Source: Mallotus nudiflorus (lineage: Eukaryota > Streptophyta > Magnoliopsida > Malpighiales > Euphorbiaceae). From it: 64,000 bases of DNA. Shown here one piece after another: positions 51,562-64,000 of the stretch. The stretch lies in NCBI GenBank assembly GCA_947683625.1, contig CANTUR010000046.1, positions 2,468,501 to 2,532,500 on the forward strand, read 5' to 3'. Made by a program: the position numbers and the translations under genes. How positions within the stretch are numbered: the stretch's first letter is position 1; every line of letters begins with the position of its first letter. The notes beneath the pieces are model-generated. The model saw nothing but the letters and a program-made list of their open reading frames with translations, was not told where the DNA came from and ran no database searches.

Positions 51562-52454
51562 ATGCATCCTGTTAGGCGTAGGGTTAGAGATGGATTTAGA
51601 AGGCCTGATGATCACTGTTGACAATGGGAATAACTAAACGAGGAGCTGGTGGCTTAACATTGCAATGATGTTGCTTCTGCAACAAGAGTTTTACAGGATA
51701 CGGTGCTGATACCTTCGATCGTTCAGCAGATGTAATTTCTTTTTCAACCGAGAACTTGAGACATGTCAATTCTGCGTATATGCTATATTCTGAATTATGT
51801 TGATTTCTATATCTTTTCAGCGCAGTGAATGTGAATTGTTTCTTCTGCAGAGACAATGTTGATCATTAGTCTTTTCAAGTTCTAGTTGTGGTTATAGTTC
51901 CAGCCCTACTACACCTATCTAGTATAAGGGTAGGTTAGAGGCAACTATAACTCAACGGTTAAGGTAGTCATTGTAAGTAGTACAAGCATTCCTTTTGGAC
52001 TTGAACGTGCAACAATTGTAGCCAGGATAGCCGAGATTAATAAAAGCTTGATAACATTTAATCAAGTTTGACAGTTGTTTGAATATGCTTTGATGGGGGA
52101 ATTGGAAAATGTCTAATGAAGACAAAGCACTCTTGTACTCTTTATGGCAAGCTGTTAGTTCTGACTGCAACACATAATTTGAGTTAAAGGGGGATTTCTA
52201 AGATACTTCCATCCACCTTTAAGGGAGGATAATTACCTGTATCGGCTATTGCACAGAATAAGGGAAGAGCAATCAGTTAAGAAGATTACCTGTAAACTCT
52301 TCAATCTGATACGTCATGCTGAAGACGTAATACAATATAAGAGGAGACTGGTGGAATTATATATTACAGGATTAAGCGTAATATATATTGGCATCTAAAC
52401 CGAGAATTAAGACTCCGAGAGTTATTATGAATTTAATCTTTTGGGTGTAATTAA
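51562..52454 (+). pseudogene. gag remnant, unit 2
   Basis: Equivalent to 44168-45060, shifted by 7394 bases, with the same stops and frameshifts. One substitution was seen: T at 44619 in unit 1 is C at 52013. Confidence 0.6.
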
Positions 52455-52462
52455 TCTTGATG

Positions 52463-54582
52463 AGATGTGAAAGGGTTGTCAAGAATATCTGGCTCTAGTT
52501 GAGTATACTTCAGTAGAGAAGTTGTCTCTCCCAGATGTTTTAATTGCCTGTGAGTTACCAAGTTTACCACTTTACAGAGATTGAATTCTGTATCGATGTG
52601 GTTCCTGATATAACTCCTATTTCAACGTAGCCCTACAAAATGACTTTTGCAGAGCTGTAGGAGCAATTACGAGAGTTGTATGACCAAGGTTTTGTTAGAC
52701 CTTATGTTTCTCTTCAGGGTGCACTAGTCCTGTTGTAAGGAAGAAGGATCGTACCTTGAAACTATGCATTGACTGGAGAGAGATGAACAGGGTAACAGTG
52801 AAGGACAAGTATCCTCTTTTGAGGATAGATGACCTGTCTGATCAGCTAAAGAGTGCACAGTTCTTTTCAAAAATTAATTTGAAGTCAGGTTATCATTAGT
52901 TGTGGATCAGTTTGTAGTAGTCTTCATTAATGATATACTAATGTATTCGAAGTGAATGAAAGGGCACATATCACTTGAGGACTATACTACAGACACTAAG
53001 AGAATGTCAGCTTTATGCTGAATTCGAGAAGTGTGATCATTGGGTGGAGAGTGTTGTTTTTCTTAGAATTATGGCGTTTAAGGATAGAATTCGAGTTGAT
53101 CCACAAAAGATCAATATAACATCTGAGCGGCCCAGACTAATTGAATCCATTGAGATCTGTAATTTTTTGGGTTTTATTGGGTATCATAGGAAATCTGAAT
53201 AGAATTCTCTAGAATTACAGCTCCTATGACCCTCATAACTCAGAAGAATAGGAAGATTGGGTGAACAGATGTTTGTTAGAACAGCTTGTAAGTACTGAAG
53301 AAGACTGATTGATCTGAGGGTTACGTGAACTTTAAAGGATAAAACCTGATATCATTACAGTATTTCATCATATCATCATAGCATCTCATTACAGCATTTC
53401 ATCACGACATTTCATTCTAGCATTTCATCATAACATTTCATTAGATCATCTTATCATGACATTCATTATAGCATGTCATCATGGCATATCACCATAGAAT
53501 GATCTGTTAATAGGAGATGCCCAAGTTAATGATACAGGGTTGATGTTGTAATCTGAGAAAGGGATTCTATATAAGCTATGGAAATGAACTTGCAGTGTAC
53601 ATTCAAATGGTTACCAAGAATTATCACAGTGTTCAGGATCAGTACTAGTGGGTTGGATTATAGAAGGATGTGACTGATTGTATTTCTAAGTGTTAAAATT
53701 GCCAGTCAATGAAAGCTGAATATCAGAAGTCTTCTGGGAAGTTTTGATCTCTTTTGAATTTGGGTGGAAATAAGAGAGAATTGTGATAATTTTTATGGTT
53801 GGTTACCTCGTTCGAAGGGTGAATATAATTCCGTTAGAAGGACTGTAGATAAATTGACCAAGTCAGTTAATTTTTGGCCAATGGAAGCCATTTATTCAGT
53901 AGCTAAGAGGGCTAAGCTGCATATGAAGCATATTGTGTGCCTGCATGGACTACCTGTATCCATTGTATATGGTAAAGGTACAGTGTTTACCTTTCGATTT
54001 TGGCAGAGGTTGTAGAGAGTAATAGACACCTGATTGAATTTCAATACTGCTTTTCATCCTCAGACAGATGACAGTCTGAGAGGACGATCCAAACACTAAA
54101 CAGTATGTTGAAGATGTGTGTTTTGGATCTAGAAGGTAGCTAGGTTGATTATATGCTACTTATAGAATTTGCTTATAATAACAGCTACCATAGCAGTATT
54201 GGAATGACACCACCTGAAGCTTTTATGGAAAGAAGTCTTAATTAGATATGAGATGGTTCAGAATACAGTGAAGAAGTTGTTGTGATCAGAAGAGCGATAT
54301 GGATCCTAGATGCAGAGATATGGAGTTTCAGATCGAAGACTGTAATTCTGAAGATGTCCCCGAAAAGTGGTGTGATGAGACGCGTTGAACAATATAGAAC
54401 TGAATGAAGACCTGAAGTTTGAGAAGGAATCAGTTGTGATTATAAATTATCAAGCTCGATAGTTATGTTCGAACTAGATTCAGATGATCAAGGTTCCGTG
54501 ACGTGGCAACAAAGTGAAAGAGCTTACGTGAGAGACTGAAGTTGAGATACGAGCTTCTTACCCGTATCTCTTTCTTTCTTGA
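52463..54582 (+). pseudogene. pol remnant, unit 2
   Basis: Same lesions as unit 1 (RT gap, Asp-to-Asn changes at both RT motifs, lost integrase Asp, CATTTCATCA block). It differs from unit 1 at positions corresponding to 45773, 45920, 45949, 45959 and 45966 and shares these states with unit 3. Confidence 0.88.
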
Positions 54583-54636
54583 TCTTGTAATTTTCTTTTT
54601 GGAATTCGGGGACGAATTCTTGTAAGGAGGGGAGAC

Positions 54637-55014
54637 TGTGATAACCCTAGTTTTTAAGTTATTTTATTAAATAATGAGATGTGCAGTGTTAATAAAGTTT
54701 AAAAATTATATTGAATTATTTTACTATTTTGTGATTTATTATTATTATTTTATATTTAATTAAATTTTCTATGTAAATATTTTTATTTTGAACTTATTAA
54801 TTTGGATATTTAAATTTTATTGTGTATATTTATATGTTCGGATAGTATTATTTAGCAATATTTAATTCAGTGTATTATTATTTTAATATTATTAATTTTA
54901 TTATTGTTTTATAAAAAAAAAAATTCCATTATTTATTTTGTTAGAATTATCATTATTATTTAATGTTATTTTATTTATATTTATTATTAATTTATGTTAT
55001 GTATATTACATGTG

Positions 55015-55093
<79 letters not shown>

Positions 55094-58000
55094 AGATAAT
55101 TGTGTGGTTGAGAATTGTCAAATATAAAGTTATATTATATTATAATATAAAGTTTTATTATATTAAATAACATTATATTATAAAGTTATATATATATATA
55201 CTAAAAAAAAAAAAAAAAACAGAAACACAGTCTTCTGCATCCTCTCCCCGCGCGCATGTCCGAGCAACAACCGTCACTATGCCTCTTGCCGCACTTCATC
55301 GGACTGCCACCATTTCCTCCCTCATCCTCCCTTCTTCTTCCTCGGTGCAGTCTGACGGCCAGCAGCTCACCGGAGATAGCAGAAACGGCAGCAGCAGTTG
55401 ATGGAGCTTCTCGCCGTCGTTCATTCTCCGGTCGTTTTTTTTCATGTTCTCGGTGTCTATGAATTCCTTGAGCACCGGTGAGCAAGGATTTAACCTCTGT
55501 TTTAGTTCAAATCCATCCAATTTTGTGTTTTCTTGAATTTTTTAGTTTGAGCTTTAAGGTTTCGCGATTTTTTTTTTAGTTGATTGAGCTTGATTTAGTT
55601 GATCTTCCTTAACAAAGATTGCTCTTGGAAGCTCAATTTACATCTCTATATTTTTGTTTTGATTTTTAGAATTTATTTAAAAATTTGTTAATTTTTGATT
55701 ATTTTATTATTATTTATCTAATTTTCGTAAATTAACTTATTTAATTATACAATTTGTTAAATTAATATTATTATGAGTTGATATTAATTTTAGAATAAAG
55801 AAAATAATTTTTGGAGAATATTATGTAATTTTAAGAAATATTTATAGTTTATGTAATTTTGGAATTTTGAGTTAAATGTGTATTTTTGGTAGAAATTAGA
55901 GTTTAATTGTGTGTTGAATTGATATTATAATGCTATTTGTTGGTGAAATAATTTTTGTGAATTTATATAATTTTTATGGAATTTTATATAACTTATGTGT
56001 AATTTTGTGTTAATTGTAGTTAAATAATATATTTTAGTTGATTTTATAATTATTTAAGGTAATAAAATGATTTTTACAAATTAATCACTATTTTAACTAA
56101 TTAATATTATTTTTATTAATTTTTTTCGAAAAATGTTTTCAAAGAATAATATTATATGCTATTTTGGAAATAAAATGGGTTTTAAACTAATCTTATTATA
56201 TAATTAAACTGTTTATGTAATTAAATGTGAATTTTATTATGTTATGTTAATATAATTGTAAAAAATTTAAATTTTATTAATAATATAATGTATTTGAGAT
56301 TTTATTAGCTAAATTGTGATTTTAAATATTAATTACAAACTATGTTAATATAATTGTAAAATGGGAATTTTATTCCATTTATGAATTTTTATAATCAAAT
56401 ATTATTTAAACTAGACTTTTATGTTTTAATTAGAAAATAGAGGTTTAAAATATTTTTACGAGTTTTGATGACTTCTATTATTTTACTGTTTAACATTGTA
56501 GAGTTGTGAATTGTGAACCTCGGTTGGGAATTTGTGGAGTTTGGAGTCCCAACCCGAGGTATTGAGCATTTGATGATTTTAGAAGTGTGTTTTCTGTGCA
56601 GGTTTGGCCCTACTTTTGTAGGGAGATGTCCGTTTTACAGAGGAGACTCTGCCGAATTTTTGATAGATTTCTCGTAAAACGTGACAACCGTCCAAGTCTA
56701 GTTTTAAATTTTTAATTGAGTCTTTCCATAGTAATTCTATAAGCATAAAGTTAGAATTTATTCTGATGGTCGTTATTGTATTTTCTAGCCGCGCTGAGAC
56801 CGAGGCCTAACGGACCAGGCCCGTCGAGTCTGTCTTGAGGAGCGCACCTCAGTGAGTTATTATACTGTATATATATGCAGTGCATATAGGATGCATGACT
56901 TAGGAATTTTATTTTCATTATATGTTTAAACATTAATTTAATTATAATATGATCTGGTATATTTTCGGTTTATTTTTTTTTAGTACATTTTTGATATATG
57001 TATGTTAGATATTTAAGTTTATGTTTGTTATAATTTAATATTTATACATGATTTAAATGTGCATCGAACCATAATTATTTTATTAAATGATTAGTATAAT
57101 TTAGGTTATTCTTAAATAATTGCATGCTATATTATAAACCTACACTTAAATTATTTTTAAGTTTATCTTTGGTATATTTTGATTTATTTCCAAATAAATA
57201 CATGTTTTATTTTTAAATTAAACCTAACACATTAGTGGTACATTTAGGGTATATTTTTATATATATGCATGCTAGATAATTAGGTTTATTTTTAGTATAT
57301 TTGTGAATATATGTTAAACACAAACACGTATTTAAATGAATATTTATACATAAATGGTTTATTAAATGATTTGAGTACTTAGGGTATATCTTTTGCATAT
57401 TTAAGTATATTTTTTTTAGATAATGCATGTTATATTATTGTTATTCATTTAAATTGTTTTAACTATTTTAATGATTTATCTTTGGTTTATTTCATATATT
57501 TTTGGTATATATATATATGGTTGGTTTTACTATTATGAATATGGTTCTACATTAATTATTTTTCGAATGAATGATTTATTCAAAGTGAAGGATATCATTA
57601 GAACGTGCTTCCTAGTGGGCAGCACTAGGACCGTGTACGTACCGGTACGGTAGATAAGGATTGAGTGAGAGTTAAAATTGGGTGATTATAATTGATTTAA
57701 TTGATTTGACTAAGATTAATGGTATGTTAGATAGTGTGATTGCTGGAGCTCGGTTGACCAAGTGTCTCGGGGCCAATCACACTGACAGTCAGACTGCTGG
57801 AGCTCGGTTGACTTAGTGTCTCGGGGCCAGTCTACTGTCCATAAGTGAATTGAATGATCTATTGGGTTGATTGAGATGTGAGGTGATGGATAGTGTGATT
57901 GCTGGAGCTCGGTTGACCAAGTGTCTCGGGGCCAATCACACTGACAGCCAGACTGCTGGAGCTCGGTCGACTTAGTGTCTCGGGGCCAGTCTGCTGTCCA

Positions 58001-58670
58001 AATTGGAATAAGTGTTCTATTTGGAATCAAGTGAGCCTGTATGGCTAGAGTGATGATGAGATTGTTTGAGGTTGTTATTATTTAGGGTTCTATGGATCCT
58101 TCATGAATTAAAACAAACGTTTTCTACATTTAGTATTTTATAAAAGCAAAGTTTGGCATTCGTGTGAAATGTGTGTATATATATATATATATATAAGAAT
58201 GCCTGATTGTTATGGTTTAGGTTGCATGTATATATAGTATAATAATTCACTCAGTGAGGTCTGACCCCCCTCAATTATTTTTTTTCAGGAGGTTCCATAT
58301 CGTCAGACCTTAGTTATAGAGTTCCTCGCCGGTGTTCTTCAGTCCCGACTGTTTTATACAAATGTATATTCTAAACTTTGAATTGTATTCTAGAAACTGC
58401 AGTAGTAGTGTCATTATATTGGAAGTGTATTATTTTGTTTGGATATTAAATACTCTGAGAATTTGTATTTGAACATTGTACGAATATGTATTCATTTATA
58501 AAAGGATTTGGAGTATTTAATTTATATATCGAATCAGAAAAATTTTAATTTGGTCATACTTTTATATAATTATTGTATGATTTTATTTTCTAAGGCTTGC
58601 TACGGGTTCCGGATTCGAAAGAATTCCCGTTCCCTAGCGCCGGTCATGACTCCTAGTTTGGGTCGTGACA
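54637..58670 (+). mobile_element. LTR 3 of the array (4034 bp)
   Basis: Same structure, (TA)20(TG)17 at 55016-55089. A private C-to-T change is seen at 55286 in the GC-rich leader. Confidence 0.95.
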
Positions 58671-58956
58671 AAGTTGGTATCAGAGCTAGGTTCTGTGTCA
58701 GGGCTTAGTTGTTTGAGTTGTGGCCCTAGTCTTCAAAGTTGTATTTTCTGTTAAACTACTGCAGTGAATTAGGTTCGGTCATGTCTTTGAAAAGTCTTCC
58801 TTGCATTAGGAATTCCGCGTAACCGTTAGGGTGTCTATTGATGTTTGTGATTATTTGAACTATTTGTTTATATTTGCTCCTTGTTGATTGCCTTGAGCAT
58901 GAATCGCTCCATCGATCGATGATAGTTGATCTTCTGAGCACGAGGTTCTACCCCCT

Positions 58957-59849
58957 ATGCATCCTGTTAGGCGTAGGGTTAGAGATGGATTTAGAAGGCC
59001 TGATGATCACTGTTGACAATGGGAATAACTAAACGAGGAGCTGGTGGCTTAACATTGCAATGATGTTGCTTCTGCAACAAGAGTTTTACAGGATACGGTG
59101 CTGATACCTTCGATCGTTCAGCAGATGTAATTTCTTTTTCAACCGAGAACTTGAGACATGTCAATTCTGCGTATATGCTATATTCTGAATTATGTTGATT
59201 TCTATATCTTTTCAGCGCAGTGAATGTGAATTGTTTCTTCTGCAGAGACAATGTTGATCATTAGTCTTTTCAAGTTCTAGTTGTGGTTATAGTTCCAGCC
59301 CTACTACACCTATCTAGTATAAGGGTAGGTTAGAGGCAACTATAACTCAACGGTTAAGGTAGTCATTGTAAGTAGTACAAGCATTCCTTTTGGACTTGAA
59401 CGTGCAACAATTGTAGCCAGGATAGCCGAGATTAATAAAAGCTTGATAACATTTAATCAAGTTTGACAGTTGTTTGAATATGCTTTGATGGGGGAATTGG
59501 AAAATGTCTAATGAAGACAAAGCACTCTTGTACTCTTTATGGCAAGCTGTTAGTTCTGACTGCAACACATAATTTGAGTTAAAGGGGGATTTCTAAGATA
59601 CTTCCATCCACCTTTAAGGGAGGATAATTACCTGTATCGGCTATTGCACAGAATAAGGGAAGAGCAATCAGTTAAGAAGATTACCTGTAAACTCTTCAAT
59701 CTGATACGTCATGCTGAAGACGTAATACAATATAAGAGGAGACTGGTGGAATTATATATTACAGGATTAAGCGTAATATATATTGGCATCTAAACCGAGA
59801 ATTAAGACTCCGAGAGTTATTATGAATTTAATCTTTTGGGTGTAATTAA
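58957..59849 (+). pseudogene. gag remnant, unit 3
   Basis: Equivalent to units 1 and 2; it shares the C state of unit 2 at the one gag site where unit 1 differs. Confidence 0.6.
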
Positions 59850-59857
59850 TCTTGATG

Positions 59858-61977
59858 AGATGTGAAAGGGTTGTCAAGAATATCTGGCTCTAGTTGAGTA
59901 TACTTCAGTAGAGAAGTTGTCTCTCCCAGATGTTTTAATTGCCTGTGAGTTACCAAGTTTACCACTTTACAGAGATTGAATTCTGTATCGATGTGGTTCC
60001 TGATATAACTCCTATTTCAACGTAGCCCTACAAAATGACTTTTGCAGAGCTGTAGGAGCAATTACGAGAGTTGTATGACCAAGGTTTTGTTAGACCTTAT
60101 GTTTCTCTTCAGGGTGCACTAGTCCTGTTGTAAGGAAGAAGGATCGTACCTTGAAACTATGCATTGACTGGAGAGAGATGAACAGGGTAACAGTGAAGGA
60201 CAAGTATCCTCTTTTGAGGATAGATGACCTGTCTGATCAGCTAAAGAGTGCACAGTTCTTTTCAAAAATTAATTTGAAGTCAGGTTATCATTAGTTGTGG
60301 ATCAGTTTGTAGTAGTCTTCATTAATGATATACTAATGTATTCGAAGTGAATGAAAGGGCACATATCACTTGAGGACTATACTACAGACACTAAGAGAAT
60401 GTCAGCTTTATGCTGAATTCGAGAAGTGTGATCATTGGGTGGAGAGTGTTGTTTTTCTTAGAATTATGGCGTTTAAGGATAGAATTCGAGTTGATCCACA
60501 AAAGATCAATATAACATCTGAGCGGCCCAGACTAATTGAATCCATTGAGATCTGTAATTTTTTGGGTTTTATTGGGTATCATAGGAAATCTGAATAGAAT
60601 TCTCTAGAATTACAGCTCCTATGACCCTCATAACTCAGAAGAATAGGAAGATTGGGTGAACAGATGTTTGTTAGAACAGCTTGTAAGTACTGAAGAAGAC
60701 TGATTGATCTGAGGGTTACGTGAACTTTAAAGGATAAAACCTGATATCATTACAGTATTTCATCATATCATCATAGCATCTCATTACAGCATTTCATCAC
60801 GACATTTCATTCTAGCATTTCATCATAACATTTCATTAGATCATCTTATCATGACATTCATTATAGCATGTCATCATGGCATATCACCATAGAATGATCT
60901 GTTAATAGGAGATGCCCAAGTTAATGATACAGGGTTGATGTTGTAATCTGAGAAAGGGATTCTATATAAGCTATGGAAATGAACTTGCAGTGTACATTCA
61001 AATGGTTACCAAGAATTATCACAGTGTTCAGGATCAGTACTAGTGGGTTGGATTATAGAAGGATGTGACTGATTGTATTTCTAAGTGTTAAAATTGCCAG
61101 TCAATGAAAGCTGAATATCAGAAGTCTTCTGGGAAGTTTTGATCTCTTTTGAATTTGGGTGGAAATAAGAGAGAATTGTGATAATTTTTATGGTTGGTTA
61201 CCTCGTTCGAAGGGTGAATATAATTCCGTTAGAAGGACTGTAGATAAATTGACCAAGTCAGTTAATTTTTGGCCAATGGAAGCCATTTATTCAGTAGCTA
61301 AGAGGGCTAAGCTGCATATGAAGCATATTGTGTGCCTGCATGGACTACCTGTATCCATTGTATATGGTAAAGGTACAGTGTTTACCTTTCGATTTTGGCA
61401 GAGGTTGTAGAGAGTAATAGACACCTGATTGAATTTCAATACTGCTTTTCATCCTCAGACAGATGACAGTCTGAGAGGACGATCCAAACACTAAACAGTA
61501 TGTTGAAGATGTGTGTTTTGGATCTAGAAGGTAGCTAGGTTGATTATATGCTACTTATAGAATTTGCTTATAATAACAGCTACCATAGCAGTATTGGAAT
61601 GACACCACCTGAAGCTTTTATGGAAAGAAGTCTTAATTAGATATGAGATGGTTCAGAATACAGTGAAGAAGTTGTTGTGATCAGAAGAGCGATATGGATC
61701 CTAGATGCAGAGATATGGAGTTTCAGATCGAAGACTGTAATTCTGAAGATGTCCCCGAAAAGTGGTGTGATGAGACGCGTTGAACAATATAGAACTGAAT
61801 GAAGACCTGAAGTTTGAGAAGGAATCAGTTGTGATTATAAATTATCAAGCTCGATAGTTATGTTCGAACTAGATTCAGATGATCAAGGTTCCGTGACGTG
61901 GCAACAAAGTGAAAGAGCTTACGTGAGAGACTGAAGTTGAGATACGAGCTTCTTACCCGTATCTCTTTCTTTCTTGA
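59858..61977 (+). pseudogene. pol remnant, unit 3
   Basis: Same lesions as units 1 and 2. I found no difference from unit 2 in the stretches compared by eye. Confidence 0.88.
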
Positions 61978-62031
61978 TCTTGTAATTTTCTTTTTGGAAT
62001 TCGGGGACGAATTCTTGTAAGGAGGGGAGAC

Positions 62032-62409
62032 TGTGATAACCCTAGTTTTTAAGTTATTTTATTAAATAATGAGATGTGCAGTGTTAATAAAGTTTAAAAA
62101 TTATATTGAATTATTTTACTATTTTGTGATTTATTATTATTATTTTATATTTAATTAAATTTTCTATGTAAATATTTTTATTTTGAACTTATTAATTTGG
62201 ATATTTAAATTTTATTGTGTATATTTATATGTTCGGATAGTATTATTTAGCAATATTTAATTCAGTGTATTATTATTTTAATATTATTAATTTTATTATT
62301 GTTTTATAAAAAAAAAAATTCCATTATTTATTTTGTTAGAATTATCATTATTATTTAATGTTATTTTATTTATATTTATTATTAATTTATGTTATGTATA
62401 TTACATGTG

Positions 62410-62488
<79 letters not shown>

Positions 62489-64000
62489 AGATAATTGTGT
62501 GGTTGAGAATTGTCAAATATAAAGTTATATTATATTATAATATAAAGTTTTATTATATTAAATAACATTATATTATAAAGTTATATATATATATACTAAA
62601 AAAAAAAAAAAAACAGAAACACAGTCTTCTACATCCTCTCCCCGCGCGCATGTCCGAGCAACAACCGTCACTATGCCTCTCGCCGCACTTCATCGGACTG
62701 CCACCATTTCCTCCCTCATCCTCCCTTCTTCTTCCTCGGTGCAGTCTGACGGCCAGCAGCTCACCGGAGATAGCAGAAACGGCAGCAGCAGTTGATGGAG
62801 CTTCTCGCCGTCGTTCATTCTCCGGTCGTTTTTTTTCATGTTCTCGGTGTCTATGAATTCCTTGAGCACCGGTGAGCAAGGATTTAACCTCTGTTTTAGT
62901 TCAAATCCATCCAATTTTGTGTTTTCTTGAATTTTTTAGTTTGAGCTTTAAGGTTTCGCGATTTTTTTTTTAGTTGATTGAGCTTGATTTAGTTGATCTT
63001 CCTTAACAAAGATTGCTCTTGGAAGCTCAATTTACATCTCTATATTTTTGTTTTGATTTTTAGAATTTATTTAAAAATTTGTTAATTTTTGATTATTTTA
63101 TTATTATTTATCTAATTTTCGTAAATTAACTTATTTAATTATACAATTTGTTAAATTAATATTATTATGAGTTGATATTAATTTTAGAATAAAGAAAATA
63201 ATTTTTGGAGAATATTATGTAATTTTAAGAAATATTTATAGTTTATGTAATTTTGGAATTTTGAGTTAAATGTGTATTTTTGGTAGAAATTAGAGTTTAA
63301 TTGTGTGTTGAATTGATATTATAATGCTATTTGTTGGTGAAATAATTTTTGTGAATTTATATAATTTTTATGGAATTTTATATAACTTATGTGTAATTTT
63401 GTGTTAATTGTAGTTAAATAATATATTTTAGTTGATTTTATAATTATTTAAGGTAATAAAATGATTTTTACAAATTAATCACTATTTTAACTAATTAATA
63501 TTATTTTTATTAATTTTTTTCGAAAAATGTTTTCAAAGAATAATATTATATGCTATTTTGGAAATAAAATGGGTTTTAAACTAATCTTATTATATAATTA
63601 AACTGTTTATGTAATTAAATGTGAATTTTATTATGTTATGTTAATATAATTGTAAAAAATTTAAATTTTATTAATAATATAATGTATTTGAGATTTTATT
63701 AGCTAAATTGTGATTTTAAATATTAATTACAAACTATGTTAATATAATTGTAAAATGGGAATTTTATTCCATTTATGAATTTTTATAATCAAATATTATT
63801 TAAACTAGACTTTTATGTTTTAATTAGAAAATAGAGGTTTAAAATATTTTTACGAGTTTTGATGACTTCTATTATTTTACTGTTTAACATTGTAGAGTTG
63901 TGAATTGTGAACCTCGGTTGGGAATTTGTGGAGTTTGGAGTCCCAACCCGAGGTATTGAGCATTTGATGATTTTAGAAGTGTGTTTTCTGTGCAGGTTTG
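62032..64000 (+). mobile_element. LTR 4 of the array, cut by the window edge
   Basis: Starts TGTGATAACC after the third polypurine tract. (TA)20(TG)17 lies at 62411-62484. A private G-to-A change is at 62631. The window ends inside it just after the acceptor-like GTGCAG, so whether another unit follows cannot be seen. Confidence 0.95.

Larger units (their letters stand above)
39862..64000 (+). mobile_element. tandem array of a degenerate Tekay-type LTR retrotransposon (element A): LTR-int-LTR-int-LTR-int-LTR
   Basis: Four LTRs start at 39862, 47243, 54637 and 62032 (spacings 7381, 7394, 7395) and share three internal regions of exactly 3361 bp each (43882-47242, 51276-54636, 58671-62031). 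Neighbouring units share an LTR; there is no host sequence or target duplication between them. Each internal region has an initiator tRNA-Met primer site, gag and pol debris ending in a chromodomain-like tail, and a polypurine tract. Units are almost identical; differences are mainly microsatellite length and a handful of substitutions. The array runs off the right edge, so the total copy number is unknown. Confidence 0.95.

Overview
This is AT-rich nuclear DNA of a flowering plant. The evidence is a class III terpene synthase gene with plant-type exon phasing, chromodomain-bearing Tekay-type Ty3/gypsy retrotransposons primed by initiator tRNA-Met, a Tat-type gypsy element, a hAT transposase relic and long (TA)n tracts. 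I cannot name the species. Almost everything outside the terpene synthase is transposon sequence in different states of decay.

Layout. 1-2300: decayed Tekay-type element on the minus strand (gag start, primer-binding site, LTR). 2301-4900: unassigned AT-rich DNA. 4930-5780: broken hAT transposase (minus), then a palindromic AAT/ATT microsatellite and an AT-rich tandem repeat. 8157-10538: five intact, correctly spliced 3' exons (canonical exons 3-7) of a terpene synthase; exons 1-2 are not upstream in the window. 13089-39375: an old Tat-like element (plus strand) with gag, no recognisable pol and several minisatellites. Its internal region was hit by a solo Tekay LTR (18869-22082, perfect GGCAT target duplication). 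Its 3' LTR was hit by a full Tekay element on the minus strand (24321-38737), whose own 5' LTR then received another solo LTR (34091-37574).

39862-64000 is the most unusual part: a head-to-tail array LTR-internal-LTR-internal-LTR-internal-LTR with a 7.38-7.40 kb period, running off the right edge. LTRs are about 4.0 kb, and each internal region is exactly 3361 bp. All three internal regions carry the same crippling lesions: loss of the nucleocapsid/protease segment, a gap in reverse transcriptase, altered RT and integrase catalytic residues, and a simple repeat where RNase H should be. Array growth by unequal recombination or segmental duplication is therefore more likely than fresh retrotransposition.

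Across the five Tekay-type LTR lineages here, three structures recur. The first is a tandem set of hairpin modules with a conserved CTCGGTTGA...TCTCGGGG interior and closing stems of changing sequence. The second is a GGTGAG donor paired with a TGCAG acceptor, suggesting a leader intron inside the LTR. The third is a CGTTTTAC/GTAAAACG stem. The only potentially functional host gene is the terpene synthase fragment.
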